Positions 1-5,795 of a DNA stretch of 7,065 bases are shown here, in pieces (within the stretch, counting starts at the first letter, position 1; every line of letters starts with the position of its first letter). A program made the translations under genes and the position numbers. Origin of the DNA: Hyphomicrobiales bacterium (lineage in GTDB: Bacteria; Pseudomonadota; Alphaproteobacteria; Rhizobiales; Aestuariivirgaceae); NCBI GenBank assembly GCA_025362535.1, contig JANYGE010000004.1, positions 1 to 7,065 of the forward strand. The letters run 5' to 3'. The notes below the pieces were generated by a model. The model was not told the DNA's origin and searched no databases. It saw nothing but the letters and a program-made list of their open reading frames with translations.

Positions 1-42
1 ATTGGATTGGGTTTATGCCTATGCATAATGATTGAAGAACAG

Positions 43-1779
43 ATGGCCGATAAGACAGTATTTTCGGGGCGGGCAGTGGTCGAGGGTGCTGCTTCTGGCC
101 CGCTGCTTTATGCTGATGTGGGTTTAAGTTTTTGGGGTGGGGTTGATGCTGGCAATGGTGACATTGTCGATCGTCATCATCCTTTGGCAGGTCAAAATAT
201 GGCGGGTAAGATTCTCGCCATTCCTTCTGGGCGCGGCTCTTGCACGGGCAGCGGTGTTTTACTTGAGCTGATTTTGAATGGTGCCGCTCCGCTGGCATTG
301 TTGTTCGAGCATGTTGAGGAGATTCTCACGCTGGGTGTTATTGTGGCGGAGGAGATTTTTGAAAAATCGATTCCGGTTGTAGTTTTGGGCAGCGCAGTAT
401 TTGCGGCATTAAAGGATTTTCAATTTGTAAAAATTCAGGGCTGTGAAGTTGAGTGTTCGTCGGTGCCATTTGCCGTCGTTGCGCCAAAGCCTTTCGCGCT
501 GGCTGACATGGATCCCGCATTTGCACTTGATGTAGCCGATGATGCTGCACTTGCAGGGGAGCGAGGCAGGGCAGTTCAAGCTTCCATGCGCATCATCTTG
601 CGGATGGCTGAACTTCAGGGTGCAACGGAGCTTCTCTCCGTCACCCGCGCTCATATTGATGGCTGCCTCTATATCGGCCCGTCGAGCATTCTGTTTGCCG
701 AGAAGCTGCGGGATTGGGGTGGCAAAGTTGTGATCCCCACAACCCTCAATGCGATCTCGGTTGATGAATTGCGCTGGCGCAGCCAAGGCATAGGCCCTGC
801 ACTTGGCGTGGCCTCCATGCGGTTGGCCGAAGCCTATGTGGCGATGGGGGCTGAGGCCACTTATACCTGTGCTCCTTATTTGTTGGAAAACCCACCAGAG
901 CAAGGTGAACAAATTGTATGGGCAGAATCCAATGCGGTGGTGTTTGCCAATAGCGTGTTGGGTGCGAGAACCGTGAAATATCCAGACTATCTTGATATTT
1001 GTATTGCGCTTTGCGGGCGCGCCCCGTTGTCTGGGGTTCATATTGATGTCAATCGTCGTGCCGCAATGGTGGTGCGCCTGCCGCACTTGTACAGTGTGGA
1101 TGATGGTTTCTTTGCGCTGCTCGGTTATCATGTGGGCTTGCTCTGCCCCAATCAGATTCCACTGGTGTTGGGGCTTGAGAACATCTCTGTGAGCCATGAT
1201 GATTTGAAAGCCTTCGGAGCGGCCTTCGCCACTACATCGGCAGCCCCGATGTTTCATATTCTGGGGGTGACACCTGAGGCGATGCAAATGCCACCGCATG
1301 ATCTGCCCAGTATTGATGTGACAGTGCATGATTTGCTGCGCAGTTGGACAGAACTCAACAGCGCAATCGAAACTCAGGTTGATGTAATTTGCCTCGGCTC
1401 ACCACATTTGTCGTTTGATGAGTTTGTACGCTTGGCAGCGCTGTGCAAGGACCGGGTTAAGAGCCCTGCCGTTGCGGTCATCATCACCAGTGGCCGTTAT
1501 GTTTATCAGAGGGCATTGGCCGCGGGTGTTGTGGTGGCGCTCGAAAAGTTTGGGGTGCAAATTGTTTCTGATACATGCTGGTGTCAAATTGGTGAGCCAC
1601 TGTTTCCGCCACAGGCCAAGACGCTGATGACCAACTCTGGAAAATATGCACATTACGGCCCCGGCCTGATTGGCAGACCAGTCTATTTGGGAAGCATGGC
1701 TGAGTGTGTGGATGTTGCCTGCACAGGAGTGGCGAAAAGCGATCTGCCGGAATGGCTGGGGGAATTGCTTCATTCCTAA
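43..1779 (+). CDS. Fused aconitase X (AcnX), probable cis-3-hydroxy-L-proline dehydratase-type hydro-lyase
   Basis: Cytoplasmic hydro-lyase of the aconitase superfamily with the small swivel domain (DUF126) and large catalytic domain (DUF521) in one chain of 578 residues. Residues about 10-140 are the swivel domain, with GRGSCTGSG at 63-71. Residues about 155-575 are the catalytic domain, with HIDGCLY (204-210), PTTLN, TCAPYLL (Cys276), WAESNAVVFANSVLGART, LDICIALCGRAP (Cys320, Cys324), DTCWC (510-514) and MTNSGKYAHYGPG near the end. Conserved cysteines among these are candidate Fe-S ligands. Characterised bacterial members dehydrate cis-3-hydroxy-L-proline; archaeal two-subunit members act on mevalonate 5-phosphate. 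The fused form favours the bacterial activity, but no proline-pathway partner is visible. The ATG at 43 is chosen over the in-frame TTG at 7 and ATG at 28 because GAAGA at 34-38 can serve as ribosome binding site and the swivel domain starts just after it. Substrate is uncertain; family is clear. Confidence 0.92.
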   Translation: MADKTVFSGRAVVEGAASGPLLYADVGLSFWGGVDAGNGDIVDRHHPLAGQNMAGKILAIPSGRGSCTGSGVLLELILNGAAPLALLFEHVEEILTLGVIVAEEIFEKSIPVVVLGSAVFAALKDFQFVKIQGCEVECSSVPFAVVAPKPFALADMDPAFALDVADDAALAGERGRAVQASMRIILRMAELQGATELLSVTRAHIDGCLYIGPSSILFAEKLRDWGGKVVIPTTLNAISVDELRWRSQGIGPALGVASMRLAEAYVAMGAEATYTCAPYLLENPPEQGEQIVWAESNAVVFANSVLGARTVKYPDYLDICIALCGRAPLSGVHIDVNRRAAMVVRLPHLYSVDDGFFALLGYHVGLLCPNQIPLVLGLENISVSHDDLKAFGAAFATTSAAPMFHILGVTPEAMQMPPHDLPSIDVTVHDLLRSWTELNSAIETQVDVICLGSPHLSFDEFVRLAALCKDRVKSPAVAVIITSGRYVYQRALAAGVVVALEKFGVQIVSDTCWCQIGEPLFPPQAKTLMTNSGKYAHYGPGLIGRPVYLGSMAECVDVACTGVAKSDLPEWLGELLHS

Positions 1780-1838
1780 ATTTTCGGCAACATGCACTGA
1801 AATCGCTGCGTTGAACGATGGCGAGACGGGAGAAATAT

Positions 1839-3176
1839 ATGATAAAGCGTAATGCAGCAGCGCCTGCCAAGCCTATTTCAGCAGCGCAGGCCGCCTCGTT
1901 GGTGAAGTCTGGCGATTGGCTGGATTATGGCACTTCGCTGTGTCAGCCCGATGTGTTTGACAAGGCGCTGGCGCTGCGGGTTGACGAGCTTGCCAATGTT
2001 AAAATTCGCTCTTGCTTGTCCATGAAGCCACGCGCGATCATTGAGGGGGATGCTGAGGGCCGCGCCTTTCATCTGTTTAGTTGGCATTTCTCCGGTTATG
2101 ACCGAAAAAAACATGATGCCGGGCGCACTCACTATATGCCGCTGAATTTAGGCGAAGTGCCGGATTATTATCGGCGGTTTTTAGCACCCGTAGACGTCGT
2201 GATTTTCAAGTGCTGCCCTGCGGATGAAAATGGATATTTCAATTTCAGTGCCAGCAACTTGTGGCACAGCGCTGCAATGGAGCGGGCAAAGATTGTCATT
2301 GTCGAGGTGGTCGAAAATAATCCTTATGTTTATGGAACTGGCAATGCTGTGCATATGAGCGAGGTGGATTATATTATTGAGGGTGATGCGCAGTTGCCCA
2401 CGGAATTGCCAAATCCTCCGCCAACCGAGATTGACCGCGCCGTGGCGCGCCAGATTGCGGCCGAAATCAATGATGGGGATTGTTTGCAGATCGGCATTGG
2501 CGGAATGCCCAATGCGGTTTGTTTGTCGCTTCTCGAAAGCGGTGTTAAAAATCTGGGTGTGCATACCGAGATGATGACCGATGGTATTCTGGCTTTGTAT
2601 AAAGACGGGCGGGTGACGGGCAGCAAAAAGCAAATCAACACCGGTAAAATTGTCTATACCTTTGGCTTGGGCTCGCGCGATTTCTACAATTCACTCGACC
2701 GTAATCATGATTTCGAGTGTTGGCCTGTGGACTATACGAATCCTCCCAACATCATCATGCAAAATGACAATGTAATTTCGATCAACAACACCACGCAGAT
2801 TGATTTGCAGGGACAGGCGGCCTCGGAAACAGATGGGCATCGCCATATCAGTGGCACAGGGGGTCAATTGCAATTTGTACGCGGGGCCTATGCTTCTAAA
2901 AATGGTAAATCCTTCATATGCTTATCTTCAACCTATGATAAAAAGGGTGAACGTAAAAGCCGTATCGTTTTGGACCTTACCAAAGCCAATATCGTAACCA
3001 CCCCGCGCTCTGATGTGATGTATGTAGTAACGGAATTTGGCATGGTGAATTTGAAGGGAAAATCGGTGGCGGAACGCGCTTTGGCTCTGATCTCAATTGC
3101 GCATCCAGATTTTCGAGAAGAGCTGGAGCGGCAGGCCTATGAGCACCGTATGATCCCACGGGGCGTAACGTTTTAA
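1839..3176 (+). CDS. Acetyl-CoA hydrolase/transferase family protein (acyl-CoA:carboxylate CoA-transferase, butyryl-/4-hydroxybutyrate-CoA type)
   Basis: A 445-residue cytoplasmic enzyme of the family that includes acetate:butyryl-CoA and 4-hydroxybutyrate CoA-transferases and acetyl-CoA hydrolases. It should move CoA between an acyl-CoA and a carboxylate through a glutamyl-CoA intermediate. The glycine-rich GIGGMPNAV lies at 219-227, followed by GVHTEMMTDG, whose Glu244 aligns with the family's catalytic glutamate. The C-terminal half carries SINNTTQIDLQGQ, SGTGGQLQFVRGA, SRIVLDL, VTTPRSDVMYVVTEFG and IAHPDFREEL. Length is normal for the family. The ATG at 1839 is preferred to the ATG at 1818 because GGGAG at 1828-1832 sits six bases before it; the longer version would only translate the ribosome binding site. 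It follows the aconitase X gene by 59 bases with no visible terminator, so co-transcription is likely. The acyl substrate cannot be read from sequence, and hydrolase activity is an alternative. Confidence 0.93.
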   Translation: MIKRNAAAPAKPISAAQAASLVKSGDWLDYGTSLCQPDVFDKALALRVDELANVKIRSCLSMKPRAIIEGDAEGRAFHLFSWHFSGYDRKKHDAGRTHYMPLNLGEVPDYYRRFLAPVDVVIFKCCPADENGYFNFSASNLWHSAAMERAKIVIVEVVENNPYVYGTGNAVHMSEVDYIIEGDAQLPTELPNPPPTEIDRAVARQIAAEINDGDCLQIGIGGMPNAVCLSLLESGVKNLGVHTEMMTDGILALYKDGRVTGSKKQINTGKIVYTFGLGSRDFYNSLDRNHDFECWPVDYTNPPNIIMQNDNVISINNTTQIDLQGQAASETDGHRHISGTGGQLQFVRGAYASKNGKSFICLSSTYDKKGERKSRIVLDLTKANIVTTPRSDVMYVVTEFGMVNLKGKSVAERALALISIAHPDFREELERQAYEHRMIPRGVTF

Positions 3177-3179
3177 GTT

Positions 3180-3241
3180 AAAAGCAGGGGTGCAACCCGA
3201 CTTGAGAGGGGGCGTTGTTCATGCCCAGTTGCACCCGCTGC
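3180..3241 (-). terminator. Rho-independent-like terminator of the 3275-3463 gene
   Basis: On the minus strand a stem of 13-14 bases, one bulge (3228-3241 with 3184-3196; core GGTGCAAC/GTTGCACC), is followed directly by TTTTAACTT. The T run is only on the minus-strand exit, so the structure serves the small gene rather than the CoA-transferase arriving from the other side. The 31-base loop contains an inner GGGC/GCCC helix (3210-3213 with 3223-3226) and the sequence CAACGCCCCCTC, which recurs in the terminator loop of the paralogue. A smaller hairpin (TTCGCC at 3246-3251, GGCGAA at 3261-3266) lies between the stop codon and this stem. Found by eye, not folded. Confidence 0.6.
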
Positions 3242-3274
3242 CACATTCGCCCCCAGTAGAGGCGAAACTGAATA

Positions 3275-3463
3275 TTATGCGTTCCTGCAGCGATTGATTT
3301 TGCAGGAGTCGATTATGATTTGGCCTTTGACTGGCCAAGCTTGGTTTTTAAAAACGATTGTGATGTTGGCCTTCTGGATTTGGGCTGGCATGTTATTTCC
3401 GGCAAATGCACCGGCTGATAAAAAGGCCACGGTGAGGATGATGATTGAGGCGAAGGTTTTCAT
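3275..3463 (-). CDS. Small secreted C-x4-C peptide, paralogue A (function unknown)
   Basis: Encodes 62 residues of no family I recognise. The first 21 residues form a typical Sec signal peptide: MKTF, a hydrophobic core, then AFA before Gly22, giving a likely mature peptide of about 41 residues in the periplasm or outside. The mature part contains ANITIVFKNQAWPVKGQ and ends with CKINRC (Cys54, Cys59), a possible disulfide pair. It is basic, about +5 by counting. The start is supported by GGGAG at 3473-3477, nine bases upstream. The gene has its own upstream element at 3525-3560 and its own terminator. It matches the 3909-4127 product over N-[IV]-T-[IV]-x-[FV]-K-N-x-x-[WY]-P, then [KR]-G, then C-x4-C. 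It converges on the CoA-transferase gene. The overlapping plus-strand frame lacks such support and is treated as a shadow. Confidence comes from the paralogy and the matching signals, since the length alone proves nothing. Confidence 0.75.
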   Translation of the reverse strand: MKTFASIIILTVAFLSAGAFAGNNMPAQIQKANITIVFKNQAWPVKGQIIIDSCKINRCRNA

Positions 3464-3524
3464 TTTAACTCACTCCCAGAAAGGTTAATCGTTGAACTTA
3501 AAAACACATTAGACTGCCAAGACA

Positions 3525-3560
3525 GAACCTGGTCTGAATGGGCCGTTCATTTTCGGTTTA
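3525..3560 (-). promoter_or_regulatory. Conserved upstream element of paralogue A
   Basis: This 36-base block aligns without gaps to 4186-4221 with 28 identical positions (plus-strand cores GAACC, CTGAATG, GCCGTTCAT and GTTTA). It ends 61 bases before the start codon, against 58 for the paralogue. The plus-strand reading contains GCCGTTCATTT followed 11 bases on by the weaker TCGGTTTAGGT. Its position suits a regulator binding site overlapping or next to the promoter. I cannot assign -35 and -10 boxes with confidence. Confidence 0.6.
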
Positions 3561-3592
3561 GGTTTGCGCATAAAGTTTATTCAGGGGCAGCG

Positions 3593-3667
3593 ATGCGTGT
3601 GCGGGTGCCGATGTTTCGTAAGCTTTTAACGGGCGAACCGGCTTTTGGTTCCTTCACGGTTTTGTGA
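3593..3667 (+). CDS. Possible 24-codon small ORF before the bidirectional terminator
   Basis: ATG at 3593 opens a 24-residue frame, MRVRVPMFRKLLTGEPAFGS followed by FTVL and a TGA. AGGGG at 3583-3587 is a fair ribosome binding site five bases upstream. The stop lies 19 bases before the strong terminator at 3687-3717, so a short plus-strand transcript would hold this ORF and little else. There is no second copy of the ORF in the window, although the bases for KLLTGE overlap a 13-mer that recurs at 4234-4246. It could be a chance frame or the coding part of a small RNA. No function is proposed. Confidence 0.25.
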   Translation: MRVRVPMFRKLLTGEPAFGSFTVL

Positions 3668-3686
3668 ACCCATGGACAAGACAATA

Positions 3687-3717
3687 AAAAACCCCGGGGG
3701 GAGGGACCGGGGTTTTT
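3687..3717. terminator. Strong bidirectional rho-independent terminator
   Basis: A perfect 11-bp inverted repeat, AAAAACCCCGG (3687-3697) and CCGGGGTTTTT (3707-3717), encloses a nine-base loop. Each strand therefore shows a GC-rich stem followed by five or more T residues. On the plus strand it would end transcripts leaving the CoA-transferase or the small ORF at 3593; on the minus strand it would catch readthrough from 3909-4127 and insulate paralogue A. The minus-strand loop reads TCCCTCCCC. Confidence 0.85.
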
Positions 3718-3783
3718 ATCGAAGGCTTTCGGAAACTTGCAGGGGACCGAGAGCCGAATTACTCGTGACTTGGGAAGAAAATT

Positions 3784-3863
3784 GGAACCGGGGCGGCTTG
3801 GACTTGATCTGACGCGAGGGGGCGGGGTTCGTTAGACCATTTTCAAACTGGAGCCCCGGTTCC
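3784..3863 (-). repeat. Long inverted repeat, candidate structured RNA
   Basis: GGAACCGGGGC (3784-3794) and GCCCCGGTTCC (3853-3863) are perfect 11-bp inverted arms separated by 58 bases with no coding potential that I can support. On the minus strand the second arm is followed by AATTTTCTT, a weak terminator-like tail, and the enclosed segment contains CCCCGCCCCCTCGCG. It lies between the terminator of paralogue B and the bidirectional terminator, so it could be the 3' part of that mRNA or a separate small RNA. Bases 3718-3783 next to it show nothing I can name. Confidence 0.4.
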
Positions 3864-3864
3864 G

Positions 3865-3899
3865 AAAACCTTGCTGGTGAGGGGGCGTTGCCAGCAAGG
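3865..3899 (-). terminator. Rho-independent terminator of the 3909-4127 gene
   Basis: On the minus strand, nine bases after the stop codon, a perfect 9-bp stem (CCTTGCTGG with CCAGCAAGG, 3891-3899 and 3869-3877) is followed at once by TTTT. The 13-base loop is CAACGCCCCCTCA, nearly the same 12-mer as in the terminator loop of paralogue A. Confidence 0.75.
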
Positions 3900-3908
3900 C
3901 CTGTTCAA

Positions 3909-4127
3909 TTACGAATTCGATGGGGTATCCGAGCAATCTTCAAGGGCACATTTTTCAACGATGACACCGTCGATTGTGCCTCTGATCTGAGGATAAGTGT
4001 CGTTTTTTACCATTACCGTCACATTCTTGGGGTTGGTGATCGCATATTGATCAGCAGGGGCTATGCTGGCGATTGCCGTTGCGGCTGTGCCGAGGATTGT
4101 GAGTACGAAGAGTGTGTAGCGGATCAT
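3909..4127 (-). CDS. Small secreted C-x4-C peptide, paralogue B (function unknown)
   Basis: Encodes 72 residues of no family I recognise. Residues 1-20 or 1-23 form a Sec signal peptide (MIRY, hydrophobic core, AIA/SIA cleavage), leaving about 50 residues outside the cytoplasm. The mature part has PKNVTVMVKNDTYPQIRGTI, then CALEDC (Cys60, Cys65) and a short polar tail. Both cysteine spacing and preceding residues match the 3275-3463 product, while net charge is opposite, about -3. The start at 4127 is chosen because GGGAG at 4137-4141 sits nine bases upstream, the same site and spacing as in the paralogue; an in-frame start at 4211 would put 28 non-signal residues ahead of the signal peptide. 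It is divergent from the amidase gene and shares its 169-base upstream region. A longer plus-strand frame across this gene lacks comparable support. Confidence 0.78.
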   Translation of the reverse strand: MIRYTLFVLTILGTAATAIASIAPADQYAITNPKNVTVMVKNDTYPQIRGTIDGVIVEKCALEDCSDTPSNS

Positions 4128-4185
4128 TTTGTTAGTCTCCCGATTGGTATTTGCTATCTTGGGAAGAGAATAGCTGAGGGATTTG

Positions 4186-4224
4186 GAACCCTCCCTGAAT
4201 GCGCCGTTCATCTGCCGTTTATCT
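4186..4224 (-). promoter_or_regulatory. Conserved upstream element of paralogue B with 11-bp tandem repeat
   Basis: Bases 4186-4221 match the element of paralogue A at 28 of 36 positions. On the plus strand GCCGTTCATCT (4203-4213) and GCCGTTTATCT (4214-4224) are adjacent 11-bp direct repeats differing at one base, so the two half-sites lie one helical turn apart. That spacing is usual for winged-helix response regulators binding as tandem dimers; the regulator itself is not in the window. The site lies between divergent genes, so it may also affect the amidase gene. Confidence 0.6.
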
Positions 4225-4296
4225 TGGATCTATTTTTAACGGGCGATTGTGATAAAAGTTCCGTTGAATTGGGCCAAAATTGGGGACTTGTTGTGA

Positions 4297-5700
4297 ATGT
4301 CTGACGATCTGAATTTCATGTCCGCCACAAAGTTGGCCAAGCTTTTTGCCAAGCGCAAAGCCTCTCCTGTTGAGGTGGCCAAGGCCTGTCTTGCACAGAT
4401 TGAGAGGCATGATCAATCCGTCAATGCTATGAGCTTGGTAGATAGAAAAACGACGTTAAAACAAGCAGTTAAAAGCGAATATCGCTGGCAAAAAGGCGAA
4501 GAACTGGGGCCTTTGGATGGTGTGCCAGTTTTGATCAAAGGCCTGCTTTTAACCAAGGGTTGGCCGACCCTTCGGGGCTCTAAAACTGTCGATTTCAAGC
4601 AAAAATGGAACCAAGATGCCCCATCTGTGGCGCGTTTAAGGGAGGCAGGTGCCGTATTCATGGGATTAACCACCACGCCGGAGTTTGGCTGGAAAGGCGT
4701 TACAGATTCGCCGCTTACGGGAATCACCCGCAATCCGTGGGATCTCACGAAAACGCCAGGTGGCTCTTCCGGGGGGTCATCGGCGGGCTTGGCTGCAGGC
4801 TATGCGCCCTTGGCTTTGGGCACCGATGGCGGCGGCAGTATTCGCATCCCTGCCAGCTTTACGGGAACTTTTGGATTGAAACCCAGCTTTGGGCGGGTGC
4901 CAGCCTATCCCTTATCGCCATTTGGCAGTGTTGCCCATATCGGGCCGATGACCCGCAATGTTACCGATGCCGCTGTGATGATGAATGCCATCGCTCAGCC
5001 AGATGGGCGAGATTGGACCAGCTTGCCTTTTGACAAAGCGGATTACACCGCAAATTTGGTCAAGGGCGTTAAGGGCATGACCTTCGGCTATTCGCCAACA
5101 CTTGGATATGTGACGGTTGATCCGGAAGTTGATCGGTTGGTGAAGACAGCGATCAAGACTTTGCGTGATTTGGGGGCCAAGGTGGTTCGCATTGATCCGG
5201 GCTTTGCTGATCCTGCCGAGATGTTCCGCGTGCTATGGTGGAATGGAGCGCGGGCAGCTTTGGGCGGGTTGCCGCCTGAGAAACTGGCTTTGCTCGAACC
5301 TGCCTTGGCTGATGTGGTCGAGCAATCGCGGTTAATCACAGTGGAGCAGTTGAATGAAGCCAATAGACTGCGTGGCGCGCTGGGCAGCCAGATGCGCCAG
5401 TTTATGGAACGCTATGATGCTTTGCTAACGCCGATGATGCCCGGTGTGGCGTTTGCGGCGGGGATGTTGCAGCCCAATGACCCTGATAATCATGGCAAGT
5501 GGGTGAACTGGACCCCATTTTCCTATCCGTTCAATCTTACGCAGCAGCCAGCAGCTTCGGTGCCTTGTGGATTTACCAAGGCCGGGTTGCCAGTCGGATT
5601 GCAGGTGGTGGGGCGGATGTTCGATGATAAACGCGTGCTTAGAATCTGTGCAGCCTATGAACAGGCCACAGGGTTCGCGAACAAACATCCAATACTGTGA
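4297..5700 (+). CDS. Amidase signature family hydrolase (GatA-like amidase)
   Basis: A 467-residue serine hydrolase of the amidase signature family, cytoplasmic by its lack of a signal peptide. The Ser-cisSer-Lys triad can be read: Lys81 in VPVLIKG, Ser157 in TPGGSSGGSSAG and Ser181 in GTDGGGSIRIPASF; the spacing agrees with well-studied members. Other family marks are PSVARLREAGAVFMGLTTTPEFGW, FGLKPSFGRVP, GPMTRNVTDAA and the C-terminal NLTQQPAASVPCGF-GLPVGLQVVG. The residue after the lysine is Gly where most relatives have Asp. No gatB or gatC is near, so a stand-alone amidase is more likely than the glutamyl-tRNA amidotransferase subunit. The amide substrate cannot be told. ATG 4297 is kept because GGGGA at 4282-4286 lies 10 bases upstream; the in-frame ATG at 4318 has no such site. 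Confidence 0.93.
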   Translation: MSDDLNFMSATKLAKLFAKRKASPVEVAKACLAQIERHDQSVNAMSLVDRKTTLKQAVKSEYRWQKGEELGPLDGVPVLIKGLLLTKGWPTLRGSKTVDFKQKWNQDAPSVARLREAGAVFMGLTTTPEFGWKGVTDSPLTGITRNPWDLTKTPGGSSGGSSAGLAAGYAPLALGTDGGGSIRIPASFTGTFGLKPSFGRVPAYPLSPFGSVAHIGPMTRNVTDAAVMMNAIAQPDGRDWTSLPFDKADYTANLVKGVKGMTFGYSPTLGYVTVDPEVDRLVKTAIKTLRDLGAKVVRIDPGFADPAEMFRVLWWNGARAALGGLPPEKLALLEPALADVVEQSRLITVEQLNEANRLRGALGSQMRQFMERYDALLTPMMPGVAFAAGMLQPNDPDNHGKWVNWTPFSYPFNLTQQPAASVPCGFTKAGLPVGLQVVGRMFDDKRVLRICAAYEQATGFANKHPIL

Positions 5701-5795
5701 CGGAAAACCGCTATTCAGTTTTTAATAAAAGATGTTATCAGGGACCAGTCACAAGTGTGCATGGTGCGCATGAGCAAGAGCAAAGGACGCGGCAA
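5701..5795 (+). other. Intergenic leader of the permease gene
   Basis: These 95 bases between the amidase stop and the permease start hold an AT-rich stretch (TTTTTAATAAAAGATG, about 5719-5734) that could be part of a promoter, but no boxes I can defend. No terminator for the amidase and no space for a full cobalamin riboswitch is present. A 12-codon frame (5761-5799, MVRMSKSKGRGK) ends in an ATGA overlap with the permease start. AAAGGA at 5782-5787 is the permease ribosome binding site. Confidence 0.4.

Noticed and set aside
409..1329. 306-codon minus-strand frame inside the aconitase X gene
   Set aside because: Composition is rich in His, Gln and Arg as expected of an antisense shadow, no domain is recognisable, and the opposite strand encodes a clear enzyme.
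3184..3241. Use of this hairpin as plus-strand terminator of the CoA-transferase gene
   Set aside because: No T run follows on the plus strand; the T run is on the minus-strand side only.
3294..3488. 64-codon plus-strand frame with a hydrophobic stretch
   Set aside because: It is antisense to paralogue A, whose start signals and homology to 3909-4127 are better; the hydrophobic run is the complement of its coding sequence.
3888..4304. 138-codon plus-strand frame across paralogue B and into the amidase start
   Set aside because: No recognisable motif or ribosome binding site; the minus strand here has a signal peptide, GGGAG site, paralogue and terminator.
5697..5795. Longer N terminus for the HupE-type permease starting at a GTG at 5697
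   Set aside because: It would place 33 polar residues before the signal peptide; the ATG at 5796 has a good ribosome binding site.
5701..5795. Cobalamin riboswitch or NikR operator before the metal permease
   Set aside because: Too short for a cobalamin riboswitch and no NikR-like GTATGA/TCATAC dyad was found.
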